A DNA stretch of 19,341 nt from Geosiphon pyriformis. Lineage: Eukaryota > Glomeromycota > Glomeromycetes > Archaeosporales > Geosiphonaceae. Below the pieces are notes generated by a model. That model was given only the letters and a program-made list of their open reading frames with translations. It was not told where the DNA came from and made no database searches. Location: the NCBI GenBank assembly GCA_016748015.1, contig JAAOMT010000299.1, positions 1,171,867-1,191,207 on the forward strand, written 5' to 3'. Shown piece by piece: positions 1 through 9,384 of the stretch. Made by a program: the position numbers and the translations under genes. Position 1 is the first letter of the stretch. Each line of letters begins with the position of its first letter.

Positions 1-755
1 TAAGAAATTTTTTGCTTTAAATATTAATCTTTTAGCTGTAAAAAACAAGTTAGTAATAGTAAAAACTCAAGTAATCAAGAAAATTTTTTCAATAATCAAT
101 GGTTTTAGGAGACTACTACTTTTTCAAAATTTAAAAAAATTATTAGATCAATATTTATACAGAAAAAAACATAAAAAAGACTGTATTATTGGCTAAAAAA
201 AAAGATATTTATTATAAATAATAATCTTAAAAAACAAGAAATGCATTCAAATTAAGCTGTAATAATCAAAAAAAATTTATAAATATGCTAAAAAAAATAA
301 TTATTACTACAGTAGTTGAATTTGGTCAAATTGTGTTTATTAAATTATAATTAATTAGGCTGTAATAAAAGACTATAGTAGAATTTGCTAAATTAGATTA
401 AAAAAATTGGTTAGTAGTTAAATAGTTGTTTTTAATTAAAAAAAATTTAGTATAAATAGCTAAAACTATAAGTAATTAAGATATATAAATGTCTAAAAAT
501 TAGTATAAAACTTTTTTGTTTACACTTTTTGTGAAAACAACTACATATAATCTGGATACTTTGTTAAAAAAAACTGGTAAAAAAACTTGTATTATAAATT
601 AATTATTTAAAATAGACAATAAGATTTATTGTACTGTAGTTGGTTTTAAATTAGATCAGAATATAAAGTATGTTTTTTAAATAAAGCCAATATTTGGTAG
701 TATAAGATTTTTTTGTACTAGGTTAAATCTGATATGCTATAAAAAATGGTAAATA
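1..755 (+). pseudogene. LINE copy A, first segment: decayed ORF1-like RNA-binding region (5' end outside window)
   Basis: This is the upstream part of a non-LTR retrotransposon, heavily decayed and with no open frame. From 571 to 750 the frame beginning KTGKKTCIIN can be followed across two stops to RLNLICYKKW. This resembles the end of the nucleic-acid-binding ORF of LINEs I know from arbuscular mycorrhizal fungi, just before a cysteine-rich knuckle. The same stretch recurs at about 17,585-18,260, where it shares ctgtaataatcaa and the aaactggtaaaa block, so it is a repeat. The segment ends where a Tc1 element has inserted at a TA. The reading continues at 2110. Family assignment rests on remembered similarity plus the repeat copies; the repeat itself is seen directly. 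Confidence 0.72.
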
Positions 756-784
756 CAGGGGCATATAAAAAGTATTGGACACTT
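756..784 (+). repeat. Left terminal inverted repeat of the Tc1 element
   Basis: A 29-bp repeat starting CAGGGG and containing aaaagtattggacactt. It matches the reverse complement of 2079-2107 at 25 of 29 positions. The four mismatches all fall at positions 4, 5, 7 and 8 from the outer end, while the inner 21 bp are identical. A TA lies immediately outside. Confidence 0.95.
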
Positions 785-974
785 AATATAATATATAAAA
801 AAGACTATATATAGTAATACTATTACTAATTTAAGCCATAATTTTTTTTATAATTACTTATAGTTATAATCTACAAATCAACATAAATCGCATTCTTGTA
901 AAACACAACAGTGAATCATACACGTATATATAAAATATCAAACATTCTTGTCATAAAAAAATTTACCGCATTAA

Positions 975-2012
975 ATGTGTCTTGGAAAAGAACTTTTTGA
1001 ATACCAAAAAAGAGGGATTATTTCAGCAATAAAGTTAGGACATATAAACAATAAGATTTCCATGACTATTGGATGTTCACGTTCTTCTGTAATATGTGTA
1101 TAGAAGTTATACGAGCTAAAAAAACTTCCTAAAAAATGAATGGGCTGACCACAAATTCTTAACAAATACGCATGTGAACAACTCAAATATTTAATAATGG
1201 AGAATAAAGAAACCTGCCACCAAACTCTTTCTCAAATATAATTGAATTTTATTAAAGATACTAACAAATCTATTTCTATACAAACTATTCGAAATGGATT
1301 AGCTCAAGAAGGACTTTGCTTGTGCATTTCTTGTCTTAAGCCATTAATTTCCAAATCAAATAAAGAAAAATGTTTACAATGGGCTTGTACTTATAAAAAT
1401 TGGACAGTAGAAGATTTTAAACAAGTTGTTTGGTCAGATGAATCTACATATACACAATTTAGGACTACAGGATTTGGACGTGTATGGCGTAAACCTTCTG
1501 AAGAGTTTCATAAGAATTGTATTGCAGCCACAGTTAGAAAAAACTTTGGTCGCATGTTTTGGAGATGTTTTTCATGGGTTGGTTTGGGTCCTTTAGTTCC
1601 TTTGGTTAGTCATATTACTGGAGTTATACACCACAAAACCTTGGCTAATTATGCAATTCCTACAGTAAAACTTCATGCAAAAAAAACTAAAAAAAAGTTT
1701 TTTTTTCAGGAAGACAATGTACCAATTTACACATCAAAAGTCATGCATTTTTTTCTTACCTCTTCAAATGTTGAATTACTTTCTTGGCCAGCACAAAGTC
1801 CTGATATTACTCCAATAGAAAATTTTTGATCATATATTGAAGTTAAAATTTGTCAACGTAATTCACAACCCTCAAATATTGTATAATTAAAATGGTGGGT
1901 TAAGGAAAAATGGGATGCGATACTTGTAAATTACTATCATAATTTGATCAAGTCTATGCCACATCGAGTTCAAGCTATTCTTAAAGCAAATGAGGGTCAA
2001 ACAAAATACTAA
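975..2012 (+). pseudogene. Tc1 transposase, DD34E type, full length with six in-frame stops
   Basis: A single frame of 346 codons, the usual Tc1 length, runs without frameshift from ATG (MCLGKELFEYQKRG) to the TAA at 2010-2012 (ending QAILKANEGQTKY). The N-terminal part has helix-turn-helix character, with a CSRSSV turn near residue 36. The catalytic triad is Asp in WSDES (1437), Asp in QEDNVP (1713) and Glu in TPIENF (1818), with exactly 34 residues between the last two. Stops lie at 1101 (TAG), 1137 (TGA), 1146 (TGA), 1239 (TAA), 1827 (TGA) and 1884 (TAA). The 1827 stop falls where the family has Trp (PIENxW), and the 1146 stop falls at the Arg of a GRP motif. All six are explicable as C-to-T or G-to-A changes. 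All catalytic residues remain, so this is a recently killed gene. Confidence 0.95.
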
Positions 2013-2078
2013 CATGTATTTTAATATAATAAAAAATTAACAAATTATAAGTTAGTTCTTTTATATAACATATTATAA

Positions 2079-2107
2079 AAGTGTCCAATACTTTTTATAC
2101 CCTTCTG
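2079..2107 (-). repeat. Right terminal inverted repeat of the Tc1 element
   Basis: This is the partner of 756-784, containing aagtgtccaatacttttt and ending in CTG followed by the duplicated TA at 2108-2109. Confidence 0.95.
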
Positions 2108-2109
2108 TA

Positions 2110-3032
2110 TCTTAAACATTTTTTTTTTGAGTGTAACTTTTCAAGTTTCTCTGTTCTGATTTAAAAAAAATTTATAAGAAGTTTATCTTAAACCAAAATT
2201 ATATTTAGCTTGCTTACTTTTATATAAAAAAAAATGTGATCTGCTATATTTGGTAGCAAGTTTTGAATGCAAATAGTGTTTCTAAAGACTGTTTTTATTG
2301 ATGTTTATTTTGTTTCTGTTACTGAATTTTCTCTTTCTGGTGCTTTACCTTCTAACAAAGTGGTTTTTAGTTTTAAGATATGTTTGTAATTAGTAATCAA
2401 TTAGCTTTTTTGAATTGCTTTTTAGAGCTTTTGGTTAGTCAAGTGTCTATTATAATGTAAAAGCTGAGCAATATAGATTTGGTACTTCTGGCAATTACTT
2501 ATTAATATCTTTTTTTAGCTATTTTTATATTATTAGTTTTAAAGTTAAATTTAGATATGGTTTTAAATAATCTATTATTGTTTTTTTTTTCTTTTTTTAA
2601 CAACAAAAAACAGAAATTTGGATTTCAGTTTTAGTAATTTAAAGGTTTTAATTACCAAGATAGGTGGCTTAAAATCAAAAATAATAGTTTTTGAGATTTT
2701 AGTTGATTTGGTTTTAGTTAGATTAAATTAGTTGTATATTGGCTTAGATTTTTTAATGTTATTTTTATCTTAATAATTAATTATATTTAAAAATTTGCTA
2801 TAAGCAATATAAAGAAAATGAACAATCTTACTAAACAAAAAAATATTGTTTATTGATATAAGAATAAAGACAATTTTATATTTATTATTATGAAAATAAA
2901 ATTAAGAAGTTAGATTAATTTTTGAATAATAAACAAATTTAATGGAATTAAAATCTTTATTTTAAGTGATAACTTTAATTATTTGGGTTTTAATATAGCC
3001 ATAATAATCAATAATAATATTGCTAAATATAT
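2110..3032 (+). pseudogene. LINE copy A, second segment: end of ORF1 and start of the endonuclease domain
   Basis: LINE coding sequence resumes directly after the Tc1 element. Around 2430-2760 fragments such as LELLVSQVS and VLITKIGGLKSKI correspond to the coiled-coil-like tail of ORF1 in this family; the second recurs, changed, in copy C near 18,390. From 2818 the frame MNNLTKQKNIVY, then KIKLRS and YLGFNIAIIINN, matches the start of an APE-type endonuclease domain. It stops at 3032, exactly at the LTR of the gypsy insertion, and continues at 10838 with IYKVSKIADWFLS. Many stops and frame changes are present. The order and continuity across the insertion are seen in the sequence; the domain names rest on family knowledge. 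Confidence 0.75.
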
Positions 3033-3121
3033 TGTTACAGTTGAAATTTATACTTTTTATTAATTATCACATATATTAGCCATTAATGTCATATAATTTA
3101 GCCACTCTATTTTTAGATAGT

Positions 3122-3229
3122 AATCATTGATCTGATCAATGACTTGACTCTTGACTTGATCATTGACCTAATCATTGACTTAACTATTAACCTAATTATT
3201 GACCTAGTCATTGACCTAATTATTAACCA
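3122..3229 (+). repeat. 12-bp minisatellite in U3 of the 5' LTR, nine units
   Basis: Nine head-to-tail units of a 12-mer close to GATCATTGACCT or AATCATTGACCT, with no spacer. The first two units form a perfect 9-bp palindrome around one base at 3124-3142 (tcattgatc t gatcaatga). The array ends 11 bp before a TATATAA box. Its position immediately upstream of the promoter suggests an array of binding sites; that role is inferred. Confidence 0.93.
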
Positions 3230-3240
3230 CTTTTGACAAC

Positions 3241-3247
3241 TATATAA
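3241..3247 (+). promoter_or_regulatory. TATA-like box of the 5' LTR
   Basis: TATATAA lies 11 bp after the minisatellite and is kept identical at 10319-10325 in the other LTR although the neighbouring bases differ. Its place and conservation fit the retrotransposon promoter; no transcription start can be shown from sequence. Confidence 0.6.
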
Positions 3248-3293
3248 GCAATGAATTTCTTAGCTATAGAAAGACATGTTCAAAATAATCAAG

Positions 3294-3299
3294 AATAAA
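3294..3299 (+). promoter_or_regulatory. AATAAA polyadenylation-type signal in LTR
   Basis: AATAAA about 50 bp downstream of the TATA box, in a run aataaataaaataac that is identical in both LTRs. In the 3' LTR the matching copy could direct polyadenylation. In such AT-rich DNA the hexamer alone is weak evidence. Confidence 0.35.
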
Positions 3300-3809
3300 T
3301 AAAATAACAACTTTTATCTCAATTATTCTCTTATCACTAATTTCTCTTTTTCTACCTTCAAGTATCTGAACATTTTAAAGATAAAAGATTACTTGTTGGC
3401 CTTTATCTACTTTTTTCTTGAAATGTATAAGTGTAGCAATTGAAAATTATTAAATAAAACGTGACTGAAGAGCACATCTGATACTTGATATTGAATTTTA
3501 AGAGCACCAACATGAGGCATAGAATTATACCAAGTGTGATCATTTGTTGACAGTATGGACTATCCCTTTACTTTCAGATTCTCCAGTTATCTTTTGAAAA
3601 GTATAGCAACTGAAATATTTTATGAGACTGATCTCACACATTGAATCTATATTTATTCAATTTGTTCTTTGAAGTTGAATTCCCTTTGATTATTTCTATC
3701 ATCCTACAATCCTGTTCTCCCTTGCTATCCGTTAGCTTGTTACTCCAACCTGTAACATAAAAGTAGTGCTCCCTGTGAGGTTGTCAAAGTCCACTTTGTT
3801 TCTCATTGT

Positions 3810-5359
3810 ATGGGTGATTATTTATATCTGCCACAACAATTAGAAAAACACTTTGAAGCACACAACAAAAAAGATCTAGACTTTATTGAACTCAATCCTT
3901 TGCCCTCTTGCTTGATCTGCTTCTCCATTGAAGAACAATTCAGCAAACAATTCCAAGACTTTTGGAACTGGTTTCTAAACAAGTATTTAGCTAAAATCTA
4001 CACAGCTTATACAACCTATTACTTTGACCAAGCTTATTTTAAAGACAACTTTGAAGAAAGAAACAACAGCATCAATCAACTTTTATACTCCACAATCTTT
4101 AAACAACAGCCCCCTGATTCTGAATATCTGAATTATCAAATCCATATTTGGATTGCTGCCCATCAAGCAACTAAAACTCTCTTTAAAACAAAAGAAAAAA
4201 GCTATCAAACTGCCCCTGTTTTTGATCTTTTATCAAGTGAATTAGAATACTCCACACAAACAGTTATACCTGAACTAATGGCTCAAAACTCTTTACAACA
4301 AAACATTTTAATCACCCTCCAAGGCATACAGGCTGCTTTAGGGCAAAGAAACAACACCCACTATCATTATTCAGAGACAATGCACAAGATCCAATTGAAT
4401 GGTTAGATGACTTTGAAAGAGCTGTCACAGCCAACCAATATGATAATGAATACAAGTTCCAAATTGTTGGTGGCTATCTCCAAGGCTTTCTTGCTAATTA
4501 GTTCTCACAAAAAACTAATGTTGGTGCTTACCAAAGAATCATTAGATGGATACCAACAAATGCTAGAGAAGAAAATATCTCTTTCACAACCCAGTTTGAA
4601 ACTAAATTTAGAACTTCTATCTTAATCTCAAAATGGCGTATGGAATTAGAAAGAAAAATCCAAGACCCTGGTAAAGTTGTGACAGAATATGCCAAAGCAA
4701 TAAGAAAACTTATTAAACAGGTAGACTTTGGAAGAAATCAAACAGAAGAGCAGAAAATACATTCCTTCACAAAAGGACTAAAAACTAATCTATCATATGC
4801 TCTTTGGCTTCTCTTGGCCTTGAAAGATAATCTCACAATATATATGGCTGTTGAACTTGCCCAAAGAATAGAAAATAACCAAAAAATGCATTTAAGATTT
4901 ACTTTTCCAGTTTTTGCTTCTGTTCCCATTATGGCTCCTGCTCCACAAATGGCTGCTACCTCTTTTACTGCCCAAACTCAAGACTCAAATGAACAGTTAA
5001 TAGATAAGCTTATAGCAAATCTTGCCTGGTTACTGGAACTCTTGGCCCAAGCAGTCAGAAAAAATCAACAAATTCAAAGACCCAGATTTGAATCCCGCTT
5101 CAATCAGCCCTAACAACCACCATATCAAAGACAGCAAAATTATAACCCACCTGTATGTTATCACTGTAAACTAACTGGACACTTCTCAAGAGACTGTAAC
5201 AATCCTCCATTGCTCTTTCCAGTTCCTAGAAATAATAACACCCAGAATAACAGACCCAACAACAATAATGTTCCCAATCAAAGATCTAATCATGTCAACA
5301 TCAATTTCTTTGGAGAAGATCTCTTAGTTGAAGCCACTGTTTATCAGCCTTTAAACTAG
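3810..5359 (+). pseudogene. gag: gag (capsid and nucleocapsid), broken
   Basis: Structural protein of the retrotransposon particle. The first ATG after the LTR (3810, 53 bp downstream) opens MGDYLYLPQQLEKHF and runs to about 4370. The frame then shifts by one base and continues as NAQDPIEWLDDFERA, a capsid-type segment, through ELERKIQDPGKVVTEYAKAI to a Gln-rich tail. A nucleocapsid zinc knuckle CX2CX4HX4C is intact at 5156-5197 (CYHCKLTGHFSRDC). Defects are the frameshift between about 4350 and 4373, a TAG at 4499 where the family has Trp, and a TAA at 5111 in a Gln/Pro-rich stretch. The frame closes with TAG at 5357-5359. The following protease region is in another frame (-1), so either a programmed shift or a further indel lies near 5340-5380. 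Confidence 0.9.
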
Positions 5360-5361
5360 TA

Positions 5362-6098
5362 GGCATACTTTCAAAGGGTGAGAGTACAAGCCAACCAGAA
5401 AAAAACTCTTTTTATGCTTTTAATCTAATTGATAATGATCATGATATGGATGAACTGGCAATTAGCACCTCTGAATCAACCAGAAAGAAGAAAAAAGCTA
5501 AGATTGATTTTGTTTTGGACCCAAACAAAGCATCCAAATTATCTGTTGATAACAATGAGCCACTAAAAGCCAAAGTTTTCAAGAATTCTCTAAAGTTAGA
5601 AACCCCAGAAATAGTACAAAAATCTGGTCCATATTTTGTTGTCAAAGATCTCATAGAAACTTCTGCTCACATTACTTTTGGCCAGTTAATAACCCATCCC
5701 TAATTCAGAAAAGACCTTCACAAATCAATAATACCAAAAAAAAAGACACCAAAAACCAACAAGCACCCTTATCAAGCTGAACTTGCTGAGAACAGCAATG
5801 TCACTCCTTTGATTTGCAAAGCCCAAGTGGCTGGTTACTTTATTGATTTGATTCTGAACAGTAGATTATTTGTTAATGTTATTGCCAAACACTTTTTAGA
5901 AGCAATTGGCAAAAAATTAATAAACCATCCATAAGACCAATGACCAATGTACATGGTGACAAAAAAAAAGGGCTGGGCATAGCCAAAGCTATTCCTGTTC
6001 AAATCAATGGCATCAGCATTGAAATTGACATGGAAGTATCTAAAGCAAAAAAATACACCATAATAGTTGGCAATGAATGACTCAAGAAAGCAAAAGCC
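5362..6098 (+). pseudogene. pol: pol, N-terminal linker and aspartic protease, active site lost
   Basis: A Lys/Glu/Asp-rich linker (MDELAISTSEST, then four lysines) is followed by an aspartic-protease-like segment with ICKAQVAGYFIDLIL and VIAKHFLEAIGKK. The expected catalytic Asp-Ser-Gly reads Asn-Ser-Arg (AAC AGT AGA, 5857-5865). Each change is a single G-to-A, so the enzyme would be inactive. A TAA at 5701 interrupts the linker. The frame shifts near 5925-5931, after which NVHGDKKKGLGIAKAIPVQ and YTIIVGNE follow; the Trp expected after GNE is TGA (6078). The protease normally cleaves the Gag-Pol precursor inside the particle. Placement between the zinc knuckle and reverse transcriptase supports the call. 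Confidence 0.85.
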
Positions 6099-8042
6099 TT
6101 GCTTGATTATGAACTCTGTGAACTAATCATCAGATGTGGTAAGAAACTCATTGTAGTTAAGTGCCATCATTGGACAACCTCTCCAGTATCCAAGCAGAAC
6201 CAAAAAAAAAAACAATTAGATGAATCAGATGATAATAAGAGTAATGAAAAAGAAGATCAAGAAGAACAAAAAGAAACTGTTAAACTTGCCTATACTATCT
6301 TTACCAGCAATGACAAGCCACTAGATAATATTAAAACTGACAAAGAAGAAATTATGGTCAATAACAAACTGATTTGCTGGCCCTATTATAATATTCTCAG
6401 AAGAACCTTTGATAGAAAATCTGGTAAGAAAGCCAAATACAGTTATTGGTAGCATGGCCCTTGTGTATGGTACTGGTGTAATAAACTTTTGTATTTACCA
6501 AGTAATAAATGCAAATCCTGCCTGATCTATTACAAAGATTGAGAACCAATTAGCTTAATACCTCAAGAAAAATTTAAGAAAATACAAAAGTCTTTTGAAA
6601 ATAAACCACCTGAAATCCAATCACTAGTTATAGAACAAAGAGAACCTTCCCCTGAAGAAAGAAAAATAGACATTGAAAATCTGTTGGCTAGAAATAGCCC
6701 AGTTATTTTAAAAGAAAGTGATACTCCTAAACAAACCCATGTGATACAACACACTATTACCATAAAAAAAACTCATCCTATCCATTTGAAGTCTTATCAA
6801 TCCAATAGACGCAATAATAAGTTTATTAAGAAAGAGATAAACCAGATGAAAGATCTTGGATTCATACAAGAAACCAAGAGTGAATGGGCTTTTTCAGTTG
6901 TAGTGATATCCATGAAAGGTGGAATCTTATGCTTCTGTGTTGACTACTGCCAATTAAATGCCATCATCATAAGAGACATGTACCCACTTCTCAAGATTAA
7001 TGCAATGCTAGATAAATTCAATAGTGTTGCTTTTTTCTCAACCATTGACTTAATTGCTGGATTCTGGCAAGTAGAAATGAATTCAGAAAGCAGAAAAAAA
7101 ACTGTCTTCATTACCAAATATGGCATCTATGAATTTACAGTTATGCTTTTTGGTCTTATTAATGTTCCTCCCACCTTTCAATGTCTAATGGATAAAGTGT
7201 TTGAATCAGTAAAAGAAAACTTTGTTCTGGTGTACTTAGACAACATAATAGTATATTCAAAAATCTGGGATGAACACCTTAAACATCTACAGAAGGTTTT
7301 TGACCCACTTAGAAATACTGGTCTCAAGATCAACCCAATCAAATTTTTTTTTGGACACCAATCCATCTAGTTCCTTGGCCATCTTATTACAAAAAATGGA
7401 ATCTTCCCTGACCCAGCTAAAGTTGAAAAAGTTCAGAACATTAAACAACCAATGAATGTCTCAAAACTATGCTCTTTTCTTGGTTTGGCCTTTTACTATT
7501 ACAAATTTATCAAGGATTTCTCCAAAATTGCCTTTCATCTCAATCAACTACTCAGAAAAAATGTCAATTATCACTGGGGCACTTATCAACAGAAAGCTTT
7601 TGAAATTCTGAAAGAAAAACTTGTTACTAAACCAATTCTCAAGCAACCAGATCTGAATCAACCTTTCATCCTCCATACTGATGTATCTGGCTATGGACTT
7701 GGTGCTGTTTTTTTACAAAAGAACAAAAATGGCAGAGAACATGCCATAGCATATGTCAATAGATCCCTCACACCAGCAGAAAAGAACTACTCAGTAACTG
7801 AACAAGAATGTTTAACAGTAGTTTGGACTACTAGCTACTGGGATCAATATCTTTTTGGTGCAAAATTCTTAGTGGTAACAGATCATTAAGTCTTGGTTTG
7901 GCTGCACAATAAAAAAAAGCTGGAACACAAATGAATAACTCGCTAGATACTCCACTTGGATGAATTCGACTATGATATTCAATACCACAAAGGAGCAAAT
8001 CATCAAAACACTGACGCTCTTTCTAGACTTACTATCCAGTGA
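6099..8042 (+). pseudogene. pol: pol, reverse transcriptase and RNase H, inactivated
   Basis: One frame carries a charged linker, then reverse transcriptase: FCVDYCQLNAI, the first catalytic Asp in FFSTIDLIAGFWQVEM (near 7047), YEFTVMLFGL, and LVYLDNIIVYS. The catalytic YLDD box reads YLDN (AAC at 7242-7244; a G-to-A change), which should abolish polymerisation. The thumb and connection follow, then RNase H with ILHTDVSGYGLGAV, NYSVTEQECL and VVTDH, all three acidic residues kept, and a tail ending YHKGANHQNTDALSRL. Stops lie at 6450, 6540, 7368, 7887, 7932, 7944 and 8040. Those at 6450, 6540 and 7944 sit at Trp positions, and the one at 7887 is a Gln position (DHQ). Confidence 0.95.
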
Positions 8043-8106
8043 CAGTACAACCTCTTAAACCAAACCAACTTAATTATTAGTAATTTCTTCACAAACAAAC
8101 ACAATA

Positions 8107-9384
8107 ATGGATTTGGATAACTACTCTGTCTTAATAGAATTTTTGGGTAAAGGACAATACCCACCAGAATACACTCAACAACAAAGAGAACATTTGCACA
8201 AACAATCAAATTTTTATTTGATTTGCCAGAACCAATTATATAAAAGAAATAGAAAAGATCCTGACTGCCTCCAGAGAGTTATCAGATTTGAAGAAAGAGA
8301 AATTATAATATACAATATGCACACTGACTCATTAACTGGACACTTTGGAAAAACAAAAATGATTCAGAAAACTTTAGCTTGCTATTATTGGCCTATTTTG
8401 GGAAAAAACATTGCTGAATACATCAAAACCTGTGATATCTGCCAAAAAAGAGACAAACCCAATCACAAAAAAGATATCCATCCAATTTCTGTTGGTCAAC
8501 CATTTGACAGAATTGGTATAGATGTTGTTGGATCTTTGACAATAACTCCTGATAACAACAAATACATTATTACAGCTACTGGCTATCTTACAAAGTGAGT
8601 AGAAGCAAGAGCCACTTCAAACTAAACAGCAATTTCAATAGCCAATTTTATTTATGAAGATATCATCTGCCATTATGGCTGCCCCAAAGAACTTTTATCC
8701 AATAGAGAAAGAGTTTTTCTCAGTACACTGATTGAAGAACTTTGCAGAAAAATGGGAATATGTCACAAACTTTCCTCTTTTTACCACCTCCAAACAAATG
8801 ACTTAGTAGAACATTTTAATAGAACATTATGTAAAATTCTAGCCAAAACCAATAAAAAAACAAACTTATAGAACAAAATACTGCCTTCAGCTTTGTTTGC
8901 TTATAGAACTGTAAATCATGACATAACAAGTTATGAATTTTTTTATCTGCTCTATGAACACATGGCAACATTACCAATAGAAATTGACATTGAAATAATA
9001 CCCTTTGAAGAAATTACAATAGAAAATTACAAAGACATTTTGCAAAGAAAACTTGGTACCATTCTTGACTCCTTAATAGAAGCACAAATAATTGCTTTTG
9101 AAAAGATAAAATAGTTCCAAGAAAAGCTTAAAAGAAAAAAAACCTATAAAACACTTTCTTTAAGTGTTGGTGACTTGATATTGAAATACCATTCAAACAG
9201 AGACAATGTCTATAGTAATAAATTTTCTAGCTGATGGAAAAGACCCTTTATATTCAACAAAGTTTTAAACAATAGTTCTTATATTCTTCAAGATCAATCT
9301 GGAACAATCTTCAATGATTGTTCTATTCATAGTACACAATTCAAGAAATATCATAAACGACCTGATTGTTGCCTATTGTGGTAA
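8107..9384 (+). pseudogene. pol: pol, integrase, catalytic Asp lost
   Basis: It is in a different frame from RNase H, so an indel lies around 8050-8105. The zinc-binding HHCC domain is intact (HTDSLTGH, then CDIC). The catalytic core starts PFDRIGIDVVGSL, with the first Asp at 8521. The second Asp, in LLSNRERVF, is Asn (AAT, 8701). Glu in LVEHFNRTL is present at 8809, giving the usual 35-residue spacing. The C-terminal domain has LSVGDLILKY and WKRPFIFNKVL, a GPY/F-like module, and ends at TAA 9382-9384. Stops occur at 8596 (Trp of TKW), 8623, 8869, 9112 and 9226. Integrase inserts the cDNA; with D-N-E in place of D-D-E this copy would be dead even without the stops. Confidence 0.94.

Larger units (their letters stand above)
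756..2107 (+). mobile_element. Tc1/mariner-type DNA transposon, complete but inactive
   Basis: The element is 1,352 bp long with 29-bp terminal inverted repeats and is flanked on both sides by TA (754-755 and 2108-2109), the target duplication of the Tc1/mariner superfamily. One transposase frame spans 975-2012 on the plus strand and holds a DD34E catalytic core. That frame has six in-frame stops, so the copy cannot move by itself. It interrupts ORF1 of LINE copy A: LINE-like sequence stops at 755 and resumes at 2110. It must therefore be younger than that LINE. It is visibly less A/T-saturated than the LINE. Confidence 0.96.
3033..3757 (+). repeat. 5' LTR (725 bp)
   Basis: It begins TGTTACAG and ends CTGTAACA, a perfect 8-bp inverted pair. 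It aligns without a gap to the 3' LTR on both sides of an internal 12-bp minisatellite (3033-3121 with 10087-10175; 3230-3757 with 10308-10835). It contains, in order, the minisatellite, a TATA-like box and an AATAAA signal, so U3 is roughly the first 240 bp. Differences from the 3' LTR are almost all transitions. Confidence 0.97.

Noticed and set aside
971-1186. A 71-codon minus-strand open frame
   Set aside because: It is antisense to the N-terminal part of the Tc1 transposase, whose plus-strand frame has the expected length, motifs and position.
3122-3229. CRISPR-like array
   Set aside because: The 12-bp units are contiguous with no spacers and lie within an LTR of a eukaryotic-type retrotransposon.
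4407-4625. A 72-codon plus-strand open frame in gag
   Set aside because: It is out of frame with the recognisable capsid sequence (NAQDPIEWLDDFERA onward), which runs through the same bases in another frame.
7178-7366. Minus-strand open frames within pol and the extra frame (for example 7178-7366, 6563-6763, 9532-9744)
   Set aside because: They are antisense shadows of recognisable plus-strand domains and have no independent support.
975-9384. Reassigned genetic code (stop codons read as Gln)
   Set aside because: All three stop codons occur, and they replace Trp and Arg as well as Gln, which fits C-to-T mutation and not a code change.
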